From: Acanthaster planci
Lineage: Eukaryota > Echinodermata > Asteroidea > Valvatida > Acanthasteridae
Length of the DNA stretch: 51,388 nucleotides
Assembly: GCF_001949145.1 (NCBI RefSeq)
Contig: NW_019091408.1
Coordinates: 1,433,752-1,485,139, forward strand
Direction of reading: 5' to 3'
The translations under genes and the position numbers were made by a program. How positions within the stretch are numbered: the stretch's first letter is position 1; the number at the start of each line of letters is the position of its first letter. Positions 26,301 through 38,300 of the stretch are shown one piece after another. The notes beneath the pieces were generated by a model, which searched no databases, had not been told where the DNA came from, and worked only from the letters and a program-made list of their open reading frames with translations.

Positions 26301-29300
26301 GCTAAACCATTGTTGTGGCTGACGTTAATGTTATTTATGTCCTGGAGACAATGCTGATAGTTGGACGAGACACTCTGTCTAATTACATTTGATTGAAAAA
26401 AAAAACCACAGTCCTTCAACGACTCACTCTCAGTGAAAACACAAAGTCAGAGAGAATGCATGAAAGACAACAACAGAATCAATGCCTGCTAAGTAGGGCA
26501 TGTACTTTGCAAGTATGGGGCGGAAATGTAAGATAACAAGTAAAGGTGCCCTCTATAAACACGCGACGCGTCGTTTGTGTACAAACGTACGGTGCTCTAT
26601 ATCCGCCAAATGTGCGTCACCTCGACGCCACAACGCGACGCTACGACAGCTCTGTCGCGTCGTGCCGTCGCATCGTGGCACCGCCTCCTTTCTCGTTACT
26701 TTTATACTGCGTATGATGCATTACGTCGTGCCGTCGTGTAGACCCGTCGTGCTGTAGCCCCTTTGCGTCGTGCCGTCGCATTGTGTGCTCGCCGTCGCCT
26801 CATTACTGGTAGATCAAATCTTGAAGGCCCTATGGGTGCATTCCACCAAATCGTTGAATTTTGGGCGAGAGCTCCTTAATGTTTTATGATCCCACGGTGC
26901 TTTTACAATAAGAAATGCCATAATCAGGAGGGATCATAAAAATATTTTTATAAATCCCGAATTTAGGACTGATCGCTTCCACTTCTGGGTATTTCTTTCA
27001 CAAAAAGCCCTAAATTGCGGACCTATTTTGGATAGAGGCGGGCGGCTACATTCAGAGCTGAATGCATAGTTTTACTACTCTTTGGGGGGTTATCTTCGGA
27101 GAAAGGGGAATAAAAAAAATCAATTGTTGTAAAACTTAAATATATGGCAAAACTTGATGTAATATTAAGTGGCATTCTTGTGCTCAGAGCAGATCGTGTT
27201 GGACCTGAATTATTTTGTATGTCCACATGAGGCCCAAAAGTCTGCTGTTTCTTGTCAAGGGCTGGCTCCAAAAGTGGTGCGGCGACGTAGCCTTTTCATT
27301 TCTGCCTAGCTCACTTTTTTCCTAGCACTTGCATGTACAAAATTGCTTTTACGTACTGTCGTTACCAACACTGAAATAGACTGCCCGTCATTATTTACTG
27401 TTTTAAAGCGTTTTCAGCTTTTACATGTACACAGGACATATGACCACCTCATTCGTGTGGTTCCCAAATGCAAATGACGTCATCTGAAAAACACTGCCCG
27501 ACTAAATGTATGGAAGCTTAGACGGACTCCTTTGCTGTATCTAAACACATCCCATCTAAAACACATTAAAAGTACGCAGTTGCAGGATGCCAGCCGATCA
27601 AGCAAGACGGTTTGGAAGCTTTTGGACATCGTAGTGTACCAAATAAAACCACTTTTTTAATTTGCCGACGCGCAAGTCTACGGCGATGCGCGCGCTAATC
27701 AGAAACCGGAGACATTTTGGGCCTTATCGATAATCTCAACATAGTGCAAAAATCTGAACCTCGAGCCTCGAGTTTAAGAAAAGTAACTTCCATCTGCAAT
27801 TGTTGTTATTTCTACCGCGAACGTAAATTTCACAAAACAGAATGAAATTTGTACAAATGTTATGCATGTAATTGCAGGTGGACTCCAGATGCGTCTTGCA
27901 GATGGGCAGTCGCCCTCAGCTGGTCGCGTGGAGGTGAGATGGCTGAACAGTGCTTGGGGCACCGTCTGCGATGACTATTGGGATTTTAGAGACGCCACGG
28001 TGGTTTGTCGGTCGCTAGGTTACCGATACGCCCTGTCGCATTCGGCTACATACGGTCCTGGCTCAGGACCAATCTTCCTTGACGATGTGGGCTGTGGCGG
28101 GAACGAGCTTGACCTGGCCGACTGCCCTCACGCCGGGTGGGGCGTGAACAATTGTGGGCATAACGAAGACGCTGGGGTGGTGTGCTCCCCGTCCCCTAAA
28201 CAGGACGTTGAACTTCCTCTCGGTAAGTATTTCCAATGGACGTGAATAATTATGATAATTAGCAGGGTCAGATCTAGCTTTCAGGGAACGGGGGTTTATG
28301 GGTGTACTGAAGGGATGCCCTAGCCTGCTAAGGGGTCCAAAAACACCATGCACCGTTCCCTGATGAAAAAAAAACTTAACTACAGATGGATGGATGGATG
28401 GATGGATGGATGGATGGATGGATGGATGGATGGATGGATGGATGGATGGATGGATAGACAGACGGACGAACGGACGTTCTAATCCTCGTCCAGGATTTTT
28501 TTACCAATTTCCCGTCATTTCATTGGTAGTTCCATTTAGTACGCAGCTGAACGGGACGGGGGTTGCAACCCACCCACCCCCTCTAGATCCGCCTCTGATT
28601 AGGAACTGCAGACATCAGGGCATTCTTTTCGGTTAAGCGAGCCTGTTCAGTGTGATATGCATCACTGCCAGAGAAGGTTTAGGGCAGGGTGGCCTGGTCT
28701 TGAGTCTTTAGTTTAGTGTGAGTAACCCTACACAACATGGGTTCAAAGCCAACTTCTGAAGTTGAGGTCCTCAATTTATCCGGGAGCAATTTCCTTTATC
28801 AGAACATGCTTCTCCAAAAATGGATACCAACGAAAACAGGCGTATGATTCGTTAGAATAAGGAGTTGGTGACGCAGTGGCAACACTGAGCTGTATATATC
28901 CTTTGGGAGCCGGAGTATCTTACGCTCTCAAAGAACAAGAGTGTAAGTAATAATCAAAGCGTCTTCTTGCTGTTTTAAAGACGCTCTAACATTAACTCTT
29001 ACAAACGAATGTTAAATCATATTCATTCCCAGTCCATTTCGAATCCTCAGCTTCGTATGCGTGTGCGGCCTTATCATGTAAGATATAACACTCCAGGCAA
29101 GCAACCTGTATTGAATACAAGTTTGCTTAGTCATCGGTGGTATAAAAAGGTGAAACCTGAGACTGAAATTTGAAAGAAAAAGAGTTAGGCCTACATGATG
29201 TTGTTATTTTTTTTCAAGTGCCGGGTATGTTGGATAGTGCGAAAGCCCATCAACGCCAAGCAAAACAATATTTTGAATTCGTTATTACCAATTCGCAGTC

Positions 29301-32300
29301 TGTTATAACGGATTCCCAATTCACAATTAAAAATTACAATCCAGTTTTATTGGTATGTGACTTGTGAACATTGACGTGTGTAGAATGGAGAGGCAAAAGT
29401 ACATAATGACATCATATGCGCACAGCAGTCTAGTAAGGTATTGCGAGTCCGTAGTAACGGGATTGAAAATCCATAAACGGATGGAGAATCCGTACTGAGA
29501 CTTTGCGAGTCTACGGAATCCGTAATAACGAATGGCGATCGGTAATTTTTGGTTAAAAATCCTTAATAATGGATTGACAATCTGTAATAATAGATTCAAA
29601 ATATTTTTGTAAGGCGCACATGGGCTTTTGTAGGATAGCACCACCTTATGTTAGAGATATTTTGGGCCTAAATGCCAATGTCGCTTTGTGTTTTCAGCTG
29701 GGACCATTCGTCTGGCCGGGGGCGACTCCTCTGTGGAAGGACGCGTGGAAGTCTACCTGCCCGACCAGTGGGGCACGGTCTGCGCGGATTACTGGGGCGT
29801 GCGCGAGGCGAGTATCGCCTGCCATCAGCTCGGCTTCAACTCCGTTGTCTCAGAGCGTGCGTGGTTTGGTGAAGGATCCGGGAGCATCCTCCTTGACGAC
29901 GTCAGTTGCTCCGGTGACGAAGCTCGCCTCACTGACTGTTCACATTCTGGTTTTGCCGTTCACGACTGCAGTCACAGCGATGACGTTGGCATTGTGTGCT
30001 CTGGCACTGTTCCAACAACCAATATTATTGGTAAACAGTTCTTACTTACACCGCTCAATACTCAATTTGTCCACATGTTAGTATCGATGTTTAAAATCTG
30101 ACTAATAGATACATGTAACGAAAATGAGTGTAAAAAGCCCTTCTGTGACAGGCAATGTTGTATTGAGGCCGTGCCAAATCCCAGCAAGTCGCTGAAAGTC
30201 CATCGCAAGACCACCACAAGTCATCCTGTATTAAGCCAATTCACGAGCTATTCGAATAAACTGTGACAAAAGTACTCTTTGTCACCGCTCACCCTGTTTA
30301 AGGGACTTATGAACGGGATTATAATGGATCATGATGGAGTATGAAGGACTTACTCCAACACTGAGGAGAGGATTTTGGCAGCTGCTTGAAATTATAGACA
30401 ACACCAAGGAAAGTAGCTGCAGTCACAATCGTAGTGTCTTTTTTTTCCATTTTCGAACCCAGCCAAGTAATTCGGTCACGACCCACGTTGCAGCCTTATG
30501 GGTCCCTGGGCTTGAGGAAGATTTGCATAAAAGTATTTAATAAATAAGGCTTTTTTATTTATCCAGGTAGATTGATAGTAATGCAATTATGACGCCTCAT
30601 TATTGTATTACTATGAAAACTATGTTACAGAACTCACGAATCACATTTTTGATATCACACATAGATGTGCGCCTTGTGGGGGGAATCTCCCCCTCTGAGG
30701 GGCGTGTGGAGGTGAGGTCAGACAGCGGCACCTGGAGCACCGTTTGCCAGTGGTATACATGGGACCTGTGGGATGCCACCCTAGTGTGTCGAACGCTGGG
30801 GTACCGCTACGCTGTCTCATCGTCGGCTCAGTTCGGCCCTGGGTCGGGAGCCATACTCCGGGTAGACTGCCAGGGAGGCGAGTCCGATCTTGCCGAGTGC
30901 CTTATCTACGAGCGAGACAGCCCGTACTGCCAACACAGTTCAGATGCCGGTGTCGTCTGCTCGGCAGACTACCGGAGACAGGACGACAATTTTTTACAAA
31001 GTATGGCTAACTTCTACGACCGCTTAATATCAGAGTTTGAGAAAATCACTAATGTCTGGCTAATAGTGAGCTAAAATTTCATTTCTCTTTGATCTAGTCT
31101 TAATCTGGAAAACTATCAAGACAATGTGAAATCATTCTTTACACCTCAAGCCAAGTTCAGCAGCAAGTTTTCTTCACATAGCCTAATTGCGATTAAGGCA
31201 TACAAAGTTCCCCGATAAAAAAAATGAAAAAATGGCCGTTTAAACTTGTGTTGTAATTTTCAGAGTATATTAAATATTTTTGTTAACATATCAACATTGT
31301 TGAAGAACTGAAACAGTACAATCTGAACCGGGTAACAGCAAAGAAAATAATCATAAGTCAATACATTTTAAAGCCTGGTTTCTACATTTACATCTATCTC
31401 ATTTGTGTAATATTCACTCTAAATGTCGCAACATCCAGCTGGGAGCATTCGTCTTATGGGAGGTAGGTTGCCCGTCGAAGGACGCGTGGAGGTCTACCTC
31501 CCCGACCAGTGGGGAACAGTCTGTGATGACCGGTGGACTCTACAAGACGCGGCGGTCGTCTGCCGCCAGCTGGGATACAATTCCGCGGCCTCAGAACGCG
31601 CCCATTTCAGCCCCGGCTCAGGGCTGGTCCTCCTGGGCGGTATCAGCTGCCGTGGGCACGAATCACGCCTCGTGGACTGCAATCACGGAGGCTGGGGACG
31701 GGCCAGTTGCGGTCGGAGAGAAAACGTGGGTGTGGTGTGTACCAATGCTACATCCACTGATCGAAGTCACAATTTAATTGGTAAGGGAAAAAAAATTGTA
31801 TTTTTTTGTCTTCGTTCGATTACAAATATACCCAATAGTCCGAATATCAAATAATATTTCAGAATTTTTCTTCAGTATAAACGCTAATCACGTGACAAGA
31901 CTTTAAAGCTGCAGTAGAAAAACGTGCACAAAACTTATGGAGAAGAACTGTTTTTCCCCATAAGTTTTGTGCACGTTTTTCTAACGTCAAAGACTGGTGC
32001 ATTCATGCATCTGAGTGACTTTGTATTTGGAGCATAGGTTGTCCAACAACCCGTGGGGCTATCAAAATGAAATCGTCACGGTGGCGTCACCAGGGATCAC
32101 GTGACATGAGATCAATCTTGCAGTTTTCCTCCATAGGTTTTGTACACGTTTTTCTACTATATGCATTATTATTAATCTTAATGAGGGTAGTCCTGAACTT
32201 CGGCTGAAGGTTACTATGAGAACGAAAGAAAAATCATAATTGTTTTCGTCTTTGTTTGATTACAAATATACCCAAGAGTCCTAATATCAAATAATATTTC

Positions 32301-35300
32301 AGAAGTTTATTTACACAAAGTATTTTAACACAAATCACGTGACATGACTTTAAAGCTGCAGTTTTCCTCCATAGGTTTTGTACATGTTTTCTTAAGTCGA
32401 AGACTGGTACACTGATACATCTTAGTAAGCTTGCAATGGGAGCATAGGTAGTCCATCAACTCTCGTGAGGCTGGCAAAATAAAATCATCCTGGTGACATC
32501 ATCAAAAGTCACGTGACATGAGATTAAAATTGCTGTTTCATTTTTAGGCTTTATGCGCGTTTTTCCACTTCGCACTTTTGTTGATTTTACTACTGCTTCG
32601 CCTGGGAATCGTTGTGAGAATTTCAAACATAGATAGGTTGATCTGTTTTTCCAGAAAAATGAAGATAAAAAAGAAAATTCTGAAACAGCTCTGTGGTTGT
32701 TCACAACCACGTCCCTCTATTTTTTTTCTTTAGTTCTTTTTCAAGCCGATTCCTTCCTCCAGTTGACTTTGGCAAATTACTAAATCTGATTGACTTCGAA
32801 CTTAGCAGACCTTTGAGCAAGCATCCACCCGTAAAAGTTTGTTGAATGTATACAAGAGATATACATTCAGGCTTTAGATATCATTTTGTGATGTGTTTCT
32901 TGTTAATCATACGTGACATTTCGGAGAAAATCGGGTGAAAGATGTCTGTGGACGTTACATTTCTGAATGTAATTAAGGGTACTTTCAAACGAAATTTTGA
33001 ATTGTTCTCCAGTTTTCCACACTTGCTAATAAATATTGATAATTAAAAGAGTGTTTCAAAAAGGATACCATGTTATGTTTAAGCTATTTGCGAAATGTTC
33101 TTTGTTAGTTTTAGCAATTTTGACTTAAGCTTTCTGTCGATTGACGGTTGGCCATAATTTATGTATGCACACGTGCACGTACATGTACATTTACTCCATC
33201 AACGCACGTATATATGCACTACTACAGACAAATGATTCCCGTGCAAAATATTGAATTCGAAACGAACTTGAAAATACTACCAAAGTTTTATCGGGTATTA
33301 AATTAATACACACAGCACCTTATTTTGTTTGTTAGGATAAAGGATAAAGGATAAAGGATAAAGTGGTTTTAAAATAGGTAAGACCGCGGGCGTATTTTCT
33401 TTCAAATCTGATCGTGTTTATATTCTTTAAAAGTCACTTTTTTAGAAGTTGTTTTACGTTTTGTTCAATTGGTTCATATAATCCGGTGGCAAAATGCTGT
33501 CTAATCATTTCTTAGTTATCAGGTTATCTCCGTGAACTTTAGTAGTTGGTGTTTTGATAAACATAGATTATGGTCTCCATCTGCGGAAAGAAGCAAAACA
33601 AAAGAAAGAAAGAAGAAGAAAGAAGAGATCCACAAAAAAAGTGATTGAGCGCGCATGCGCTAACTCTCCACCAAATGATACAGAAAGGCATAGGAGTGAA
33701 CATACGTGATACAGTAACCCGCACAGCAATATTTAGGTATGTTTGCGACGTCTGTCAATTAAATAGTGTCGAGAAAGTGCCCTCATGAGACAACACAGCA
33801 CCCTCTGCAGAACTCTGTAACAATATGGATCTTTTTGCTAAATATCAGTCATGCTTATTATTTACACTTTGGCAAAATTTCGACAGATTTTGGTTTAACA
33901 GCATTTAGTGATCACTTAAATAGTTTTTGTGTCTCTTCAGACGTCCGGCTTTCGGGAGCATCGCTCACCGAGGGCCGAGTCGAAGTCAGCCGGTTCGATG
34001 GAGCGTGGGGCACCGTCTGCAGCCACGGATGGGACTTGCGCGACGCCACAGTGGTCTGCAGGTACCTTGGCTACCGCTCAGCTCTCTCCACCTGGGTCCG
34101 GCAAGGATATTATTGGGAAGATATGTTCCTCAGCGATGTGCGCTGCAGGGGCGACGAACCCAATCTTGCCGATTGTCCCCGCTCGGCCTGGGGCGGTCAA
34201 CACTGCGCTGGAAATCAGCAAGTGAGTGTGATTTGTTCTTCTGAACGTCGAAACCAGGACGATGTTCTTCTCCCGGGTAAGCATTGTGCTTCCATCGTAC
34301 CATTGATGTGTTTGATGTTTGAAATACACTATTTGGGTTTTACTTTGAGGGAGTTATCATTCCATTTTGACGTACTTTCGACCACACACACAGACTACTT
34401 TTTTTATACTCGTTTGATTTAATCTTACCCTTATATGCAAATCCGACCACAGATGCATAGCTATCATAATCACAGTATTACCGTGCAGGTTCACTGATCG
34501 ATACCCCTTCAAGATAACTCTTGATTTACTTTTTAATAGTCGGCAGTATCCGCCTAAGAGGTGGAAACTCGCCGTTTGAAGGACGCGTGGAGATCTATTT
34601 GCTCGACCAGTGGGGCACTGTGTGCAACGACAATTGGGACAGAAGAGAAGCGATGGTTGTCTGCACGCAGCTCGGATTCAGCTCCGTTGCTTCAGAGCAC
34701 GTGGCATTCGGTGCAGGATCAGGACTTGTACTGTTGGACGACCTCCAGTGCTCTGGGGACGAGGAGCAGCTTGGAGAGTGCCCCCACGCAGGCTGGGGCC
34801 GCCATGATTGTAGTCACAGTGAAGATGTCGGCGTTGTGTGCGCCAATACGTCAGCCGCTTCAAACGAAAGCGTCCCAGAGGGTATGTAAATCTGGTATTT
34901 ATATTTTTAATTATAAAAGCGTTTCATCCCCCTTTCAGTTATCACCTATAGTGTTAAAGGGATCTTAGTTGTTCTAACAATCTGTTATGACTCTGAGAGA
35001 ATTTCTAGTTGAGCACTCTTTTCACCTTTTTCTTTCAAGCTTAATACCAAAGATGGCACTTTATGTTTAAATTTTGGAGTTACTTTCTTTGGTTAATTCT
35101 GGGCAGACATGTTATCGTGAGGAGTCAGCCTCGGTTGGCAGTTAGAATTTTGCGCTTGGTTCCTTTCCTGGTCCTTATTATTTATGGATATTGACTTTTT
35201 TGAGAGTTTTGATTATGAAAAATATGTGTCCGTTTTGTCGGATTGGAAAAACAATCAACTGTATACTTTCCAGTAGGTTATAAGAACGTTTATAGACTCT

Positions 35301-38300
35301 TTGGGGGAACTCTGACGAGTGAAGGCGTCTTGCAGATCCGTAGCACGGCTAACGAAGCCTGGAACACAGTGTGCTTTGAAGGACTGGATACCGACAACGT
35401 CATCGGGTTAACTATTTGCAAGGGGCTTGGGTACAAATTGCTCTGCAGTTCTGGAACAGTGGCCAACCTGTACCCCGACGGTTTGCCATTTGGGTTTGAA
35501 GACTTCCCACTGAAGAGGGCTGGTGTTTCCTGCGTCGAAGCGCCCCACAGCGACCCGACCTGTAGTCTGGTGACCAACGCAACCTTTGGTACGGTCTGCA
35601 CGTTGGACGAAGCGACCTGGATCATGTGCGGCTCAGGTGAATTTCCCCTTGAAATATTCAATTAACAAGTCAGTGTCTGTGAGAATGCATCAATGTTACG
35701 TTACCAGACTGAGAAGAAATAGTAATTTTGATTGCCCAAAAGCAAGCAATAAGGAATATCCAATTTTTCTGGTGTGTGCATTGTAATGACCTTGTTTTCG
35801 TATTTTTTGTTTTGTTTTGTTTTGTTTGCTGGGTGGTTGTTTGTTTGTTTGTTTGTTTGTTTATTGGGTTGTTTGTTCTTTCTTTCTTTCTTTGTTTTCT
35901 TGACGAACACCAGTCTGTGGTGTTCGTCTCGTGAGTGGAAACTTACCGTCTGAAGGGCGTGTAGAAGTTTACTGGAACTACCAATGGGGCACTGTATGCG
36001 ACGACCTTTGGAGCTTGCCAGACGCGATGGTCGTCTGTCGTCAACTCGGCTTCAGTACTGTGGCCTCAGAGCACACGAAGTTTGGCCCGGGCTCAGGGAA
36101 CATACTCCTGGACGATGTCCGTTGCTCTGGGGACGAGGGACGACTAGAAGACTGCACACATGGGGTGTGGGGCCAACATGATTGCTCTCATGACGAAGAC
36201 GTCGGCGTTGTATGCTCAAATGAAACCCCAGCAAATGAAACTTTGGTTTCAGGTGGTAAGCAGTTTTTAAACTCTTTAAGAAGTAGATTTAATAAGCCAA
36301 TTTTTTTAAGAGTCTCTCATTTGTGGTTGTACGAAGCCCTTGGCGTTGGTTCCAACCATATCTTGTCTTATAATCAGATTTCTTCTTGTTGAGATTCATG
36401 AAAGTTACTGGCAACGTATTTCAAGGTGCCTGCATGTGAAATGGTTCATCTAATGTTTGCTTGGAGTCGATTATACTGAACTCCATTATGTTCTTTCACT
36501 TTGCTGTGACCAGGGCACCTATTTTTCCGGCTTCACAACGGAGCATCACCAAACGAGGGCGTTCTCCAGTTTCGCAGCACGCCAAACGAGACGTGGAACA
36601 CCGTGTGTAATCCGTCACCCGTCATCCACACAGCCTTATGCAGAAACCTTGGCTACCAAGTACTCTGCCGAAGTGGCAATGTGGCCGAGTTGTTTCCGGA
36701 CAAGTCACTTGCAAATTTGGAAGACTTTTCACTGAAGACAGCGAGCGTTGTCTGCCCCACTTCGCCACAAGAAGATTCCGCCTGTAGTCTGGTACCCAAC
36801 GACATTGCTGAGACATCCTGCACATTGGGCGACGCCGTATGGGTTATTTGCGATGAAGGTAATTATTATAAAGTCTAAGAATGATCGGTTAGGCATATGT
36901 TCCATGAGCTTATGACCAATAGCCAACGTGACGGCTCTTCCCTGATATTTTAAGTCACTACACTAAGTGCTCCAGCACGCTGGCATGACGACTCCAACTT
37001 TCAAAGGACCTATGTTTATGACTTCAACCATTTTTTTAACCATAATTCCGAAACCTTAATGTTAACAGACATAGCCTATATCTTCCCCTTCTTGTCAAGG
37101 TGTAGACTTTCGCCTGAACTATGGTGTTTCGGACAGCGAAGGTCTTGTTCAGGCGCGATGTCGCAACAGCCAGTACTGGAATGGTGTGTGTGGGGATCGC
37201 TGGAAGTCTTTTGCGCATGCCCATCAATTGGCCTGCCGTTATCTTGGATTCCCTAACGCTTTCGATGCTGCACCGTACGTTGTACCAATTCGATTAAATT
37301 TATCGACCCCCATGCACTTGTTCCTGAACAGGGGATCTTGCTCTGGGGAGGAGGATATTGATCTGTTGGATTGTGGGACAGAACAACTCTTTGTCAAAGG
37401 ATGTAATTACCTCGCTGGTTTGAAATGTAACAAAAAAGGTATTTTGTTAGTCTATACAGTTATATATCGTTTTAGTAACGTAAATTACGTTTTGCTGTTA
37501 AATACCAAACCCATAAGTAATATTGCTTTAACGTAGTCACCATTTGTGTGATGCCTTTGGCAAATAATTCCAAGATTATAGAGAACGTTTCATCCGAATT
37601 TAGCCTCAAGCAAAATGAAATGTATATAAATGAAACATTATTGAATGTTTTCGTTTTTCAGACGATCAGAATTTTCAGCTAAGGCTGGTCGACCCCAAAC
37701 ACGAAGGCTCTGGTACATTGCAAGGTCGTTATAGCCCCAGCGACGAGTGGGGCGCTGTATGCAACTTCAGATGGGACCAAAGAGACACCAAAGTCGCCTG
37801 CCGCCATCTTGGATTTTTCGCCAGCGTTAATGCTAGGAGTTCAATTAAAAACACTCAGGGCAATTTAGCAAGTCCAACTTTTTTGTCAGCCGTAGCTTGC
37901 TACGGGAACGAGACGGAGCTGTCTCAGTGCGAACTGGTGTCTGATGTCAACTACACGTGCGACAGATCTCCCTATATTGAATGCCTAACAGGTACTAAAC
38001 AAGGCACGATTTTGTCATGATATGCATTTATAAAAGCAGACATGCGGTTGTTGTCGTTACATTTAACCATGCTTGAAAGTAAGGCAATAGGCACTCACTC
38101 GCTTTCACATGGGCCTCTGTTGATTTCCTATAAGCGCATGCATGAAAGTGCGTCCTAAAACCATTTCTGATATTCCAACGTTTGCCAGGTCAGTGAGGCC
38201 GCTCGCTGAATAGGCGATCTGAACACGTTCACGCTCTCAGATTGATCTCTCCGCAATGACCTTCCCAAGTGTGTATATATTGGGACGGGTTGGGGCTAAA

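Larger units (their letters stand above)
14327..27877 (+). other. Intron 1 of the plus-strand receptor gene, repeat-rich
   Basis: This is a 13.5-kb intron between the signal-peptide exon and the first SRCR exon. It contains several foldback and CGACG-rich elements, listed separately. I found no SRCR-like exon in it on the plus strand. The stretches 15871-17690, 19196-20990 and 26830-27860 are AT-rich with nothing recognisable, apart from short TCAA and AAAT microsatellites (near 20082 and 19190). Confidence 0.55.

Noticed and set aside
28385-28636. ORF of repeated Met-Asp-Gly-Trp
   Set aside because: It is a translation of the GATG microsatellite in intron 2.
29620-30081. 153-codon plus-strand ORF over exon 3
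   Set aside because: Wrong frame of the SRCR exon. The neighbouring frame carries all six conserved Cys.
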